Origin: Methanofollis formosanus
Lineage (GTDB): Archaea > Halobacteriota > Methanomicrobia > Methanomicrobiales > Methanofollaceae
Assembly: GCF_019633745.1 (NCBI RefSeq)
Contig: NZ_CP037968.1
Span: 1,432,789-1,496,788, forward strand
DNA length: 64,000 nucleotides
Reading direction: 5' to 3'
Within the stretch, counting starts at the first letter, position 1. Each line of letters opens with the position of its first letter. The translations under genes and the position numbers were made by a program. The notes beneath the pieces are model-generated. The model was not told the DNA's origin. It searched no databases and saw only the letters and a list, made by a program, of their open reading frames with translations. Positions 1-9,398 of the stretch are shown in pieces.

Positions 1-106
1 CTCCGTGCCATCAACCCCCCGGGAGGCGCGTGAGGTTATAGCATTTTGGGCAGTGGGAAAATCCTTGATGACGCTCGTCACAGCAGGACTGCAGGTGGAT
101 GCACAC

Positions 107-190
107 CCCAACTGCCGCCCCCGGAACCCCCACGACGAAGATAGGGCCGGGAAGGCAGAGGCCCGATCATTCAGGAGATGCATCTGCAAT
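107..190. repeat. Partial GC-rich palindromic repeat element
   Basis: A truncated copy of the dispersed element: a GCCGCCCCC arm is followed by the inner CCCCCACGACGAAGATAGG module and a weak 3' arm. The rest of the 1-880 spacer shows no credible gene; open frames here read through repeat DNA and have no family resemblance. Confidence 0.6.
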
Positions 191-280
191 CTGTGTATCA
201 GTCCTGAAGGTGTTTGGTGGATTCAAACCATTATGCAAACACAGAGAGATAATCATCAGGATCATTTTCATGGTATACCA

Positions 281-820
281 TCCTCTTTTCATCACCTCAG
301 CCCCCCTGTGACCTTTCATCCATCGCCTTCCCTCATGCTCACGACAGGGGGAGAGTCCCCAGCCCCCCAGGATGAAGATTGGGGCGGAAGGCGGAGAAAT
401 GACCATGAAAGAGGGGTTGCAGTCTCCCGCCTATCTTCGTGCGGGGGGTTCGGGGGGCGGCAAGCCCCCCGTCGAAGAGAACCATCAAGATGATTTACCA
501 TGAAAATGATCCAGACGATCCTCTCTTCAGGTTTTCATGAGAGTTTGAACTCGTCATATCACGTTGAAGCCGATACGCAGAGGATAGAAAATTCTTCTAA
601 TGGATAGGCCGCCCCCATCGACGAGATTTCCCTGCCATCTCGCGCCGGGGGGAAACCCCCCGGACCCCCCACGACGAAGATAGGGACGGGGCGGCGATGG
701 AGCGAGGTATCAACCTGTTCTCCTGTCTTGAAAAGAGAGAGAAAGCAAACGACGAGAAATTTTCATCATGTATGCTTGAGACCCCCTCTCGCCCCATGCA
801 GAATTATACACAGCCGAAAT
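281..820 (+). repeat. Composite dispersed repeat, copy 1
   Basis: A repeat of about 500 bp that recurs, diverged, near 43845-44385 and 47445-47985 (both inverted) and 56160-56600 (same orientation). Conserved landmarks in order are a GC-rich hairpin around 310-480, the ATGAAAATGATCC segment near 500, the GATACGCAGAGGATAGAAAA segment near 573, a second palindrome at 608-695 with GCCGCCCC and GGGGCGGC outer arms and a CCGGGGGG/CCCCCCGG inner stem, then a TCTCCTGTCTTGAAAAGAGAG stretch and an eroded end motif near 770-818. No transposase is encoded, so it resembles a non-autonomous element. Confidence 0.8.
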
Positions 821-880
821 CTTTGCTTTCTCTCTCATACGTTCTATCTTCTCCACCCGGAGAGTCCATCAGGGAAGAAG

Positions 881-997
881 ATGAGAGAGTACGGCATGGA
901 GCATGGGTATGTGCGGGTGAAGATCTGCGGAGTGACGAGGCCGGGAGTGAAGGATCCCGCACTGGTCAGAGCCTTTGTTGCCGCGGTGAAGGGATGA
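881..997 (+). pseudogene. trpF relic: N- and C-terminal ends of phosphoribosylanthranilate isomerase joined by an internal deletion
   Basis: The 38-codon frame reads an N-terminal beta strand typical of TrpF (VRVKICGVTR, about residues 9-18). It then jumps directly to a sequence typical of the TrpF C-terminal helix (PGVKDPALVRAFVAAVKG) and a stop. Intact TrpF is about 200-230 residues, so roughly 170-190 internal codons are missing while both ends stay in frame. The likely starts are ATG 881 or ATG 896. Its 3' end overlaps the convergent flavoprotein gene by about 30 bp. It cannot form a TIM barrel. The TrpF reading rests on motif recognition of both ends. Confidence 0.65.
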
Positions 998-1940
998 ACG
1001 TCCGGTCCCGCACGACCTGCCGCACGGCATAACCTTCGTTTCCGAGGGAAGCGTCCAGGTAGACCGTCTCGTCGGGGGTGATCCGGATCACGTTGAGGTC
1101 TGCCGGGAAGGCGGCGAGCGCTTCTCTCGTGAGACCACGGAGGGCGAGCGCCTCCTCGTACCCCGGTTCGCCCGGCCTGATCACCTCGACGCTGCCGGTG
1201 AGTTGCATGCCGCGCACGTCCTCCATGGAGGTGTGGGGATCGTAGACCGCGACCGAGGCGCGGGGGTTCTGGACCAGATGAGCGAACTTCGCCCCGCCCT
1301 CGCTGTAGATATAGATCTGCCCATCGGCGTAGTGGTAGTCGACCGGGGTGGCCCGCACCGCTTTTTCGTGGCCGGTGGCCAGCACACATTCCGAATGGGC
1401 GCTGAGGAAGCGGTCGGCCCTGGCCCTGAGTTCCTCTTCGGGCATCAGGTCGATACACTCCAGTTTCTCGCGCAGGGCCAGGGCATATGCTGCGACCGCT
1501 TTTAGATCGAGAAGGTCGCGGTCCTGCAGGATGAACCCGGTCCTCTTCCCGTAAAAGGTGAGGGCATTTCTGTCGTCACGGTCGAGGTCGGCGGTTCTGA
1601 GTCGTCCGCCGAAGGCGACGGCCGGCACATCCTCGCCGAGGAAGGTGCGCAGTCCCGTGAGGTACGTCCGTCCCCTGTGGAGTTTGATGCAGGTGCAGAA
1701 GAGGGCCACCGGTTTTTCCCGCAGCCACGAGGCGTTGGTCTCAACAAACCGCCGGATCGAGGGGGCGACCTCACCATTGTAGATGGGAGTGCCGATCACA
1801 AAGAGGTCGGAGGACTTCAGGTCCTCTGAGAACGTCTCGGGCCGGCACGTCCTCGACGGCCCGAGGACGAGGGCGAACGCCCTGGCCACCTCGGCCGTCG
1901 TCCCGTATTTGCTCTCATAGACGACACATGTCCTGAGCAT
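966..1940 (-). CDS. Flavodoxin domain fused to a pyridoxamine 5'-phosphate oxidase-like (PPOX) FMN-binding domain
   Basis: Protein of about 324 residues from ATG 1940; an upstream in-frame start at 1967 adds nine residues without family support. Residues 1-150 look like a flavodoxin of the HemG-like kind: a first strand, the FMN-phosphate loop ESKYGTTAEVA, and a VIGTPIYNGE segment. After a helical linker (about 150-180), residues 185-310 resemble a PPOX split-barrel, with CVLATGHEKAVRATPVDY as first strands and an RASVAVYDPHT segment. Both domains would bind FMN or a related flavin (F420 is possible in methanogen PPOX folds), suggesting a soluble redox enzyme of unknown substrate. It stands alone, convergent with the trpF relic. 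Confidence 0.8.
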   Translation of the reverse strand: MLRTCVVYESKYGTTAEVARAFALVLGPSRTCRPETFSEDLKSSDLFVIGTPIYNGEVAPSIRRFVETNASWLREKPVALFCTCIKLHRGRTYLTGLRTFLGEDVPAVAFGGRLRTADLDRDDRNALTFYGKRTGFILQDRDLLDLKAVAAYALALREKLECIDLMPEEELRARADRFLSAHSECVLATGHEKAVRATPVDYHYADGQIYIYSEGGAKFAHLVQNPRASVAVYDPHTSMEDVRGMQLTGSVEVIRPGEPGYEEALALRGLTREALAAFPADLNVIRITPDETVYLDASLGNEGYAVRQVVRDRTFIPSPRQQRL

Positions 1941-2027
1941 GAGGCCCCTTCTGCCGTGTGCCCTCATAAATACTCTGGCGTCTCAGGGAGTCCGGATCTG
2001 CACGACCCCCCCCGGGAAATAAGATCC

Positions 2028-2078
2028 GCTCTGTTGAATCAGGCACGAACCCCGGGCCCGTGCCCGATTCGACAGAGC
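2028..2078. repeat. Near-perfect 20-bp palindrome made of two head-to-head repeat-end motifs
   Basis: The left arm 2028-2047 and right arm 2059-2078 are complementary at 18 of 20 positions, and both mismatches are transitions that would be G-U pairs in RNA. Each arm matches the end motif (TGTAGAATCGGGCATGA-type) seen singly in other spacers. It lies between the flavoprotein gene start and the terminator of the ribosomal block. The remaining spacer 1941-2188 holds nothing else I recognise. Confidence 0.75.
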
Positions 2079-2186
2079 CGGAAGAAAGACCTTTGATCCG
2101 GGTGAGGATTCACATCCCGAATACCGTCGGAATACGATCACAGTACCCGCGCGGCATGCCCCCGCCTCACGCCGGATTCTCCCGCG

Positions 2187-2198
2187 CCAAAAAAAGAA
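2187..2198 (-). terminator. Poly-T terminator after cmk
   Basis: On the minus strand the cmk stop is followed by a run of seven T (A-run at 2189-2195), the usual archaeal oligo-T termination signal. It marks the end of the ribosomal/secY block. Confidence 0.6.
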
Positions 2199-2726
2199 TT
2201 ATGCATGAAGGCCGGCGATCGCCGCATCGACGATCGCGCCCAGGCCCTCGACATCCCAGCGCTCGGAACTGAGCACCAGGTCATAGACCGAGAAGTCGTC
2301 GATATCGATCCCATAGTAGGAAAGGTAACGGCCCCTCTCGCAGACCTGCCTCTCCTCGGTATGCCTGCGTGCGTCATCCTCTCCCTCTCCGTCCCGCGAC
2401 GATATCCTGGTCGTCCGGCACTCGAACGACGCCGACAGCCATATCTTCAGGTCCGCGTTCGAGACCATCCAGCCCGAAAGCCTCCCCTCGGCCACGATAT
2501 TGTCCTCAGCCTCGGCCGTCTCTTTCTGGCGCGCATCGATGAGTTTGTCCACCGCAGCGTCAGATTCGGCAAGTTTCCCGAACTCGGCAAGACTCATCCC
2601 GCGCTCACTGGCAAGCGCCCGAAACATCTCACCGGCCGAGATTACCCTGAGCCCGTGTTTTTCAGCAAGGTACCGGGCAAGCGACGTCGTCCCGCTGCCC
2701 GGCGGCCCGCTGATCGTGATCCGCAT
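2199..2726 (-). CDS. cmk: Cytidylate kinase (archaeal type)
   Basis: 175 residues. Transfers phosphate from ATP to CMP/dCMP in the cytosol. A P-loop (GPPGSGTTS, residues 7-15) opens the protein and is followed by the EKHGLRVISAGEMFR substrate segment and a C-terminal RYLSYYGIDIDD stretch typical of archaeal Cmk. It is the last gene of the block and starts one base before the DUF106 stop, consistent with translational coupling. In many archaea rpl14e and cbf5 follow cmk; here the block ends instead. Confidence 0.93.
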   Translation of the reverse strand: MRITISGPPGSGTTSLARYLAEKHGLRVISAGEMFRALASERGMSLAEFGKLAESDAAVDKLIDARQKETAEAEDNIVAEGRLSGWMVSNADLKIWLSASFECRTTRISSRDGEGEDDARRHTEERQVCERGRYLSYYGIDIDDFSVYDLVLSSERWDVEGLGAIVDAAIAGLHA

Positions 2727-3326
2727 CTACAGTCCCCCGATATTCAACGATTTTCTGATCACCTGACTGATCGCAATCGAACAGATCATGTACCACAGGA
2801 TCCAGATCGGGAAGAACCCGAGGACCACGTCCATGAAATTCAGCGTTCCCGCATAGGGGAGCGTCATCGTCTGCTCGACACTCGGCAGACGGAAGAGCAG
2901 CCAGAAGAAGATCGGCACCGTCAGAATAAGGATAAACGCCATCGGCTTGAACTGCTGCTTGGACAGTTCCATCTGCTCCTGCATCATCCGGTCCCTCTTC
3001 GCCTCAAGTTTCTTCAGCTTCTTCTCGTCGCCACCGAGTTGCGCCTCACGGAACTCCTTCTGGAACTCCTTCATCCTCCCCTGGACCCGCTGCATCTTCT
3101 CATAGTCGATGGTATACTTCTGGATCAGCGAGGAGTACAGACCGGTGATCGCCGAGAGGATCATAATCAGCACAAAGAACGGGATGCCATAGACGTCCAC
3201 GAGATGCCCGAAGATCATATCCATTGCACCGCCGACGCCTTCCCTCACCCACGGGATGCCGTACGAGACCATCAGCACCAGCGTAAGGGCGATCAAGATT
3301 ATGCTGCTACGATCCTTAGCCGCCAT
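2727..3326 (-). CDS. DUF106 membrane protein, EMC3/YidC-like insertase
   Basis: 199 residues. Hydrophobic segments lie at about residues 7-25, 45-65, 128-148 and 165-190. A strongly charged helical region between them (about 75-125, rich in K, E, M and Q) is the cytosolic coiled coil of this family. DUF106 proteins are archaeal relatives of EMC3, TMCO1 and YidC/Oxa1 that help insert membrane proteins. The position three genes after secY agrees with that role. Spacing to adkA is 3 nt. Confidence 0.87.
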   Translation of the reverse strand: MAAKDRSSIILIALTLVLMVSYGIPWVREGVGGAMDMIFGHLVDVYGIPFFVLIMILSAITGLYSSLIQKYTIDYEKMQRVQGRMKEFQKEFREAQLGGDEKKLKKLEAKRDRMMQEQMELSKQQFKPMAFILILTVPIFFWLLFRLPSVEQTMTLPYAGTLNFMDVVLGFFPIWILWYMICSIAISQVIRKSLNIGGL

Positions 3327-3329
3327 CCC

Positions 3330-3902
<573 letters not shown>

Positions 3903-5336
3903 TCACTCTCTCCCGAAGAACTGCCGCATGAACGGGTACATCTCCATAATCTGCTCGCTTGCCACTTCTTCGTACAGGCGGTAGGTGATACTGACCGTCA
4001 GCAACAGTCCGGTACCAGTTACTCCACCTATCACACCAAAGAGGTTTGCAAACACACTCAACAGACCGATGAGCACACCGCCGATGACCGTGACCCTCGG
4101 GATGTAGCGGTCGAGGTACTTGATCAGCACCTGCGTGTTCCGCCGGTACCCGGGGATCTGCATCCCGGACATCTGGATCTGTCTGGCGACATGACTCGAG
4201 TCGAGACCCGCCGTCTTCACCCAGAAGAGCGCGAAGACCGCACCGCCGACGACCATGAATGTGAAATCGATCCCGAGCCTGAGCATGACCTCCCAGGGAG
4301 CATGCCCCAGGTCGTGGACCCACCACATCCAGTCCTGCGGACTGTTGATCGGGGCCAGGAAATACATCAGACCATCGACCGGCGTCTGGTTCTCAAACCG
4401 GCCGAGCACCGTGATACCGATATTGGAGAGGAACATCCCGAACATCTGGATGTTCGCCTGGAGCACCCTCACCAGAATCATCGGCAGAACGGACGCGTAG
4501 ATGAGTTTCACCGGGAAACGCGCCCTGGCGCCCCTGACCCGTGCATGGGCGAGCGGGATCTCGATCCTCGTCGACTCCACATAGACGACGATCAGGAATA
4601 TCGCGATCGTCGTCACAAACGCCAGGAGGTCAGCCCCGAAGTACTGGAGATAATTTCCGCCGGAGACGCCAATCGCAAAGAGCCTGGGGAAGAAACCCAC
4701 CGGATAGGGGTCGGCCACTGCTTCCCAGTTCAAGAAGCCGTTGATGAGACTCTGGGAGATACCGGCAATGATAAAGAGCCCCACACCAGAGCCCAGACCC
4801 CACTTGGTGACCACCTCATCCATGAGGAAGATCAGCACCCCACCCAGACAGATCTGCAGGAAGATCAGGAACGAGACCGCAGCCGCACTCCCTCCGAAGA
4901 GCGCCTGGGCTATTTCCATGTCGGGGCGCATAAAACCGCCGAAAAGGTTCGGTGCCGCCTCCAGGACGATCATGACGAAGATCAAGAGCTTCTGGAGCCC
5001 CATGTACATGATCTGTCCGCGCGCCTCAGAGGTATCGATCTGGATCAGGTCCGCACCCTTCAGGAGCTGGAGCACGATGGACGCCGTCACGATCGGCCCG
5101 ATACCCAGGTGCACAATAGACCCGCTCGCACCGGCAAGAAGGGCACGGAAGTACAGGAATGTGTCCTGGGAGCTGGGGTCGAGACCGAAGACAGGAATAT
5201 TGGTCAAGAAGAAGTACAGCAACAGGATTGCAGCGGTCCACACCAACTTGTTCTTGAAGTGGACGTGACCCTCCGGAGACTTTACCGCCGGCATCGCCGC
5301 CAGCAAAGGCTCCATTCTATCCAGCAGATTCCCCAT
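3903..5336 (-). CDS. secY: Preprotein translocase subunit SecY (Sec61 alpha)
   Basis: 477 residues with about ten membrane segments, beginning with an amphipathic N-terminus (GNLLDRMEPLLAAMP) and a first transmembrane helix at about 30-50. The SIVHLGIGPIVTASIVLQLL segment (plug and helix 2 region) and the GRRNTQVLIKYLDRYIPR-like cytosolic loop near 380-395 are typical of archaeal SecY. It forms the protein-conducting pore with SecE and Sec61 beta, neither of which is in the window. It follows rpl15 in the usual spc order. Confidence 0.96.
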   Translation of the reverse strand: MGNLLDRMEPLLAAMPAVKSPEGHVHFKNKLVWTAAILLLYFFLTNIPVFGLDPSSQDTFLYFRALLAGASGSIVHLGIGPIVTASIVLQLLKGADLIQIDTSEARGQIMYMGLQKLLIFVMIVLEAAPNLFGGFMRPDMEIAQALFGGSAAAVSFLIFLQICLGGVLIFLMDEVVTKWGLGSGVGLFIIAGISQSLINGFLNWEAVADPYPVGFFPRLFAIGVSGGNYLQYFGADLLAFVTTIAIFLIVVYVESTRIEIPLAHARVRGARARFPVKLIYASVLPMILVRVLQANIQMFGMFLSNIGITVLGRFENQTPVDGLMYFLAPINSPQDWMWWVHDLGHAPWEVMLRLGIDFTFMVVGGAVFALFWVKTAGLDSSHVARQIQMSGMQIPGYRRNTQVLIKYLDRYIPRVTVIGGVLIGLLSVFANLFGVIGGVTGTGLLLTVSITYRLYEEVASEQIMEMYPFMRQFFGRE

Positions 5337-5362
5337 GTGGTTCCCACCAAAAAATGAGGGGC

Positions 5363-5797
5363 TCAGTCGGTCAGTGCCTGACCGCCGGCCGCCTCAATCT
5401 TATCTTTAGCCTGCGCTGAAAACGCCGCCGCGGTCAGTTTCAGAGCACGGGTGACCTGCCCGCCGCCGAGGACCTTCTCGACCCCAATCTCGGTGAGGTC
5501 GAGGGCGATGACACCCTCTTCTTCCTCGGCGATCCCGATCTGGAGGAGGAAATCGACCATCTGGTCGACATCCCCGACGTCCAGCACCGGGACCGTTGTC
5601 TTGGTGACACTGACGAAACCGTGCTTACCGTTGTGGACCTCACCTGCGAGGAGGAAATGGGTCCAGCGGTGGTCACGGTGTCCGGCCCGTCCTTTACCGC
5701 CGCGGTTACCCGCACCACGGCGGTTCTTGTGCGTCCCGCCACCGCAGGTCTTGGAACCGCGGTACTTTGAGCGTGTGTTTGTGGGCATCGTCTTCAC
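5363..5797 (-). CDS. rpl15: Ribosomal protein uL15
   Basis: 144 residues, large-subunit protein. The N-terminus is Gly/Arg/Lys-rich (TCGGGTHKNRRGAGNRGGKGRAG, about residues 14-37), the rRNA-binding tail of uL15, followed by a compact C-terminal domain ending GGQALTD. The start overlaps the rpl30 stop by four bases (ATGA-type coupling). Precedes secY as in most archaeal spc clusters. Confidence 0.96.
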   Translation of the reverse strand: MKTMPTNTRSKYRGSKTCGGGTHKNRRGAGNRGGKGRAGHRDHRWTHFLLAGEVHNGKHGFVSVTKTTVPVLDVGDVDQMVDFLLQIGIAEEEEGVIALDLTEIGVEKVLGGGQVTRALKLTAAAFSAQAKDKIEAAGGQALTD

Positions 5798-6255
5798 CTC
5801 ATCCTGTAGAGGAGATCGTTGATCTCCTCACCGTAGTTTCCAAGCGCCCCGCCCTGCTGGAAGGTGCGCTTGATCGTCCGGTACCCTTTGCGCGGGGGGT
5901 GGAGACGCAGGACAGGCTTGAGTTCAGGGATGTCCTGCATCATCGCCTCGCCCTTGCAGAGCGCCGCCGCAAACTCCTCGATACTCCCATACTGGGAGTG
6001 CTCGCTGACGTACTCGTCGGTGAATTTTACGTCCCCGGCCAGACGGCCGCGGGTCGAGAGGAGCGTCGCAACGGTCCGCTCGTCCACCTCACCATAGGCG
6101 ACATAGTCCTTGACCTTCCTGATCATCCCCAGATATGCGGGGGTGTCAGGAACCAGGACGCAGTGGTTGATGTGGTGGAGACGGAGCATCTTGAGCGTGT
6201 CCTTGATGTCGCGGCGGGTGTTCACGACGCCGCGTACCTGCACGACTGCAAACAT
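5794..6255 (-). CDS. rpl30: Ribosomal protein uL30
   Basis: 153 residues, the long archaeal/eukaryotic form of uL30 (bacterial L30 is about 60). Starts MFAVVQVRGVVNTRRDIKDTL, the conserved ferredoxin-like first strand and helix; the rest carries the archaeal extension with an RLHPPRKGYRTIKRTF segment near the end. One base separates it from rps5. Confidence 0.95.
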   Translation of the reverse strand: MFAVVQVRGVVNTRRDIKDTLKMLRLHHINHCVLVPDTPAYLGMIRKVKDYVAYGEVDERTVATLLSTRGRLAGDVKFTDEYVSEHSQYGSIEEFAAALCKGEAMMQDIPELKPVLRLHPPRKGYRTIKRTFQQGGALGNYGEEINDLLYRMR

Positions 6256-6256
6256 T

Positions 6257-6874
6257 TTACTCTGCCCCTCCAGTCCGGATCATGTTCGTTGCCTTCAGCG
6301 CATGGAAGGTCGCCTTGGCATAGTTGATGGTCGTCCGGGTGTTTCCGCTTGAGAAGGCCCAGACATCCTTGACACCGGCGAAGTCGAGCACCTTTCTGCC
6401 GATCTCACCGGTGACCAGACCGATCCCCTGCGGTGCCGGCATCAGCGTCACCTTGACACTGCCGGCCTTGCCCTTGACCTGCACCGGGATGGAGTGCTTG
6501 GTTCCACACCCGCACTCCCAGCTCCCGCAGCCGCGGCGTACCTTGATGATGTTGGTCTTTGCATTATCAATTGCCTTTCGGATTGCGTTTCCGACCTGCG
6601 CGTCCTTGGCCTGTCCCAGACCGATGTACCCGTCGTGGTTCCCGACGATAACAACGGCCCTGAACTTGACACGCCTGCCAGAGTCGGTCATCCGCTGGAC
6701 CATCGAGATGTCGATGACCTCGTCGTCCAGATCAGGGAGGAAGGCATCGACGATCTGAGCCTCCCGAATGGGCTTTCCGCTCTCGAGCACCTCGTCGATG
6801 CTCGCGATCTCGCCTGCCGCAACGGCACGGCCGAGCCCGGTCAGCGGGATCCAGGGTTCCTGTTCGTATGCCAT
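6257..6874 (-). CDS. rps5: Ribosomal protein uS5
   Basis: 205 residues. Contains the S5 double-stranded RNA-binding domain with [17 protein letters not shown] (about residues 70-86), then a CGSWECGCG cysteine cluster characteristic of archaeal/eukaryotic S5, and the C-terminal domain with [19 protein letters not shown]. Small-subunit protein acting in decoding accuracy. The stop is one base before the rpl30 start. Confidence 0.96.
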   Translation of the reverse strand: MAYEQEPWIPLTGLGRAVAAGEIASIDEVLESGKPIREAQIVDAFLPDLDDEVIDISMVQRMTDSGRRVKFRAVVIVGNHDGYIGLGQAKDAQVGNAIRKAIDNAKTNIIKVRRGCGSWECGCGTKHSIPVQVKGKAGSVKVTLMPAPQGIGLVTGEIGRKVLDFAGVKDVWAFSSGNTRTTINYAKATFHALKATNMIRTGGAE

Positions 6875-6875
6875 T

Positions 6876-7403
6876 TCACTCCAGCTCCTTCATGATGGCC
6901 TCTGCCACTTCTTCAACGTTCTCGACAAGGTTCCCGGCTCTTTCAGGAGCATATGCTGCAATGACCGAACCGCTGGTCCGCTCGTCGTCCGGGAGGATCT
7001 CCTCACCGTGCGGGATCTCAAGCCCCGCATTGACCGCACCCTTGAGTGCGGCGAAGACCCGGGCGCCCGACTGTGCGCGCGCAAGCCCGATGTCGAGGAC
7101 CGCCTCGTCGTAGCCTGCTGCAAGAGCCTTCTTCGCAAAGAGCATCCCGGTCAGGTAGGCCGCCGGAGTGCTCGACGTCGAACCCTCGTAGCCAAGACCG
7201 ATCAGTTCCTTGGAGTAGGCCGAGATCAGAGTCTGGTCTCCCTGTTCAGCGGGCACGACCAGCTGACAGATGATCTGGCGGTTGGTCTTGCGGACGACCA
7301 TCCGGGGGGTCTCGGAGAGAAGGAGTTTCACCCGTGCATAATAATCGGTCCGACCCTCTTTCCTCCTGCGGAATGGAACAAAATACCGTGCTCCGGTCGC
7401 CAT
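6876..7403 (-). CDS. rpl18: Ribosomal protein uL18
   Basis: 175 residues. Begins [28 protein letters not shown], the basic 5S rRNA-binding arm of archaeal uL18, followed by the [26 protein letters not shown] core. Binds 5S rRNA with uL5. Spacing of one or two bases to both neighbours indicates one operon. Confidence 0.95.
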   Translation of the reverse strand: MATGARYFVPFRRRKEGRTDYYARVKLLLSETPRMVVRKTNRQIICQLVVPAEQGDQTLISAYSKELIGLGYEGSTSSTPAAYLTGMLFAKKALAAGYDEAVLDIGLARAQSGARVFAALKGAVNAGLEIPHGEEILPDDERTSGSVIAAYAPERAGNLVENVEEVAEAIMKELE

Positions 7404-7405
7404 AG

Positions 7406-7861
7406 TTACTCAACCCTCCCTTTGGTAATCATCTCAATGTGGGTTTTCAGATGTGCCCGGCTCCTGAACTGGCCACCTGCGGCCCGCCGGTACAGACGGC
7501 GGTAGGTGTGGCGGTCGATGGTGCCGTCATCCCGCATCTCGCGGAGCGTACCTCTGATACCCCGAATTCTCTGCATCCACTGGCTCTTCGACGGGTTGCG
7601 GGCTCCGGCCTTCCCTTTCCTCCGGCCGTATCCCTTCTTGTGACCGTACGAGCGCTTGGCGGTGCGGATCCGTGCACGGCCGCGGCTGATGCCCTTCACC
7701 GGCGCTGCCTTGATCACACCCTCTCCGACGAGTTCGCGGATCTCGGCGCGCGAGATCGCGGACTCGATGTCGGAGAGGCGCGTGGGATCGAACCTGACGC
7801 GGTTGACCCCGCAGTTGAGTACCGCCGCTGCAAGCCGCTTCTGGGTTGAAAGATCACTCAT
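7406..7861 (-). CDS. rpl19e: Ribosomal protein eL19
   Basis: 151 residues from ATG 7861 (MSDLSTQKRLAAAVLNCGVNRVRF). An open frame extends 14 codons upstream into rpl32e but this ATG matches the family start. Very basic, with an SYGHKKGYGRRKGKAGAR stretch near residue 70. It is absent from bacteria, so it supports archaeal origin. The first eight bases overlap the end of rpl32e. Confidence 0.95.
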   Translation of the reverse strand: MSDLSTQKRLAAAVLNCGVNRVRFDPTRLSDIESAISRAEIRELVGEGVIKAAPVKGISRGRARIRTAKRSYGHKKGYGRRKGKAGARNPSKSQWMQRIRGIRGTLREMRDDGTIDRHTYRRLYRRAAGGQFRSRAHLKTHIEMITKGRVE

Positions 7862-8300
7862 CTGCTTCAACCTCCTCAACGTCCTCTTCGACAGCCTCTT
7901 CAACCGGCGCCTTCGAGAGGTCCTTTGCGTTCAACACTTTCAGCCCGGCCTCAAGGGCCTTCTGCTGGATATCGATCCGCTTCTTCTTCCCGACGCCGCT
8001 GGCGATCCGAACCGCCTGCTCCTCCGGGTTGAGCCCTTCGAGCTCGGCCGGGTTGTTGACCAGCACCTCGAAGTAGCCGCTCGGGTGCATGCCGCGCACC
8101 GCCAGTGGGGCATTGTATCCAGCCTGCGGCTGTGCGCCCTTTGCCCTGTACTGTCTCCGCTGCTTGCTGGTCAGACCGCGCGGTCTTCTCCAGGTGTCCT
8201 TCAGTTTCTTCTTCGAGTGGAGACACTGGCGCTGGAACTTGCATCCGGTCTTCTGGGACCGGACACGGATTAACCGAATCTTTTCGTCTGCCATGTCCAT
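7854..8300 (-). CDS. rpl32e: Ribosomal protein eL32
   Basis: 148 residues from ATG 8300, whose first bases overlap the rpl6 stop (TGATG); the inner ATG at 8294 (MADEKIRLIRVRSQK) is an equally good start. Conserved W-R-R-P-R-G-like segment (TWRRPRGLTSKQRR, about residue 35-48), and GMHPSGYFEVLVNNPAEL in the C-terminal half. The archaeal/eukaryotic-specific protein ends with an acidic tail. Confidence 0.94.
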   Translation of the reverse strand: MDMADEKIRLIRVRSQKTGCKFQRQCLHSKKKLKDTWRRPRGLTSKQRRQYRAKGAQPQAGYNAPLAVRGMHPSGYFEVLVNNPAELEGLNPEEQAVRIASGVGKKKRIDIQQKALEAGLKVLNAKDLSKAPVEEAVEEDVEEVEADE

Positions 8301-8824
8301 CACGCCTTCTGCACCATGTATATTCCGTCCTGGAAGACCCGCGTATCGCGCTTACGGACTTTGGTTGCCCGCTCGATCTTCGCTGCGGTCGCCCCGACAC
8401 GCTCTTTGTCGATGCCGGTGATGGTCAGTTCGTCGTTGCCGATCTTGACCGTCACGCCAGGGAGGACCTTTGCGATCCTCGGCTGCTTCTCCCCAAGGAA
8501 GTTGTTGATGGAGAGGAGATCGCCCTGGAGCTTGATCTGGATCGGGAAGTGAGCATAGACCACCTTCATGTGGTACTCAAAGCCCTTCGTGACACCCTCG
8601 ACCATATTCTGGATGTGGGACGCATAGGTGCCGATCATGGCGACGATGCGCCTCCTGGTCGATTCGGTGGAGACGACGACTTCACTGTCCTCAAGGACAA
8701 TGGAGACGCCAGGGTAACGCATGTCACGTGAGATCTCGCCCTTCGGGCCCTTCACCGCGACGGTGAAACCCTCGATCGAGACCGTGACCCCCTCAGGGAT
8801 CGCTACTCTCTTCTCAGTTGTCAT
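8300..8824 (-). CDS. rpl6: Ribosomal protein uL6
   Basis: 174 residues: two similar alpha/beta domains, the second carrying the GEKQPRIAKVLPGVTVKIG segment. Binds 23S rRNA near the factor-binding site. Eleven bases downstream of the rps8 stop; overlaps rpl32e by one base. Confidence 0.95.
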   Translation of the reverse strand: MTTEKRVAIPEGVTVSIEGFTVAVKGPKGEISRDMRYPGVSIVLEDSEVVVSTESTRRRIVAMIGTYASHIQNMVEGVTKGFEYHMKVVYAHFPIQIKLQGDLLSINNFLGEKQPRIAKVLPGVTVKIGNDELTITGIDKERVGATAAKIERATKVRKRDTRVFQDGIYMVQKA

Positions 8825-8835
8825 TCTCCTCCACC

Positions 8836-9228
8836 TCAGTACACATATCCCACCAGTTCGCCGCCGATACCGTCACGGCGGGCCTGATCGTGCGACATGA
8901 CACCCTTCGAAGTCGAGATCATGAGGAGCCCGAAGCCCTTTGCCGGAAGATACCTCGTCTCCCACGACTCCATCTCTTCGAGAGTCGTGGCAAAGCGCGG
9001 GGTGATCGCACCGCAGCGGTTGATCCGACCGATGAGGGTGACCTTGAACTGGCCGCCACGGCCGTCCTCAACGTATTCGAACTCGCCGATGTAGCCGGCT
9101 TCTTGCATGAGCCCGAGCATGGCGCCAAGGAGCTTGCTCGCGGGTTCGACGATGACTGAGGACTTCCCGCCGTCGCTGGCGTTCTTGATGGCGCTCATCG
9201 CATCTGCAATCGTGTTCAGTCGTGCCAT
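8836..9228 (-). CDS. rps8: Ribosomal protein uS8
   Basis: 130 residues, usual archaeal length. Starts [22 protein letters not shown] and ends with the conserved [21 protein letters not shown] block that binds helix 21 of 16S rRNA. Eleven-base gap from rps14, with a GAGGTG Shine-Dalgarno in the gap. Confidence 0.96.
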   Translation of the reverse strand: MARLNTIADAMSAIKNASDGGKSSVIVEPASKLLGAMLGLMQEAGYIGEFEYVEDGRGGQFKVTLIGRINRCGAITPRFATTLEEMESWETRYLPAKGFGLLMISTSKGVMSHDQARRDGIGGELVGYVY

Positions 9229-9239
9229 TTCACTCCACC

Positions 9240-9398
9240 TCAGTTCATCTTCTTAAAGCCCATCCTGGGGGCCCACTCACGGAAGCACTGCCGGCAGAAC
9301 ATGATGTTGTACCTGCGGACGAGACCTTGCTTCCTGCCACAGATCCGGCACTCGTTTGCGCCGCGTCCGAAATTTTTCTTCTGTTCTTTGTCTGCCAT
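9240..9398 (-). CDS. rps14: Ribosomal protein uS14, zinc-binding short form
   Basis: A 52-residue gene found by reading the gap between rps8 and rpl5. It begins [20 protein letters not shown] and ends RMGFKKMN. The zinc-ribbon pairs are C17-x2-C20 and C35-x2-C38, as in archaeal S14/S29. Its ATG overlaps the rpl5 stop (ATGA), so it is translationally coupled. Confidence 0.96.
   Translation of the reverse strand: MADKEQKKNFGRGANECRICGRKQGLVRRYNIMFCRQCFREWAPRMGFKKMN

Noticed and set aside
5-820. Several open frames of 60-160 codons in the first 800 bases
   Set aside because: They run through repeat DNA, differ between repeat copies, and lack ribosome-binding sites or family similarity.
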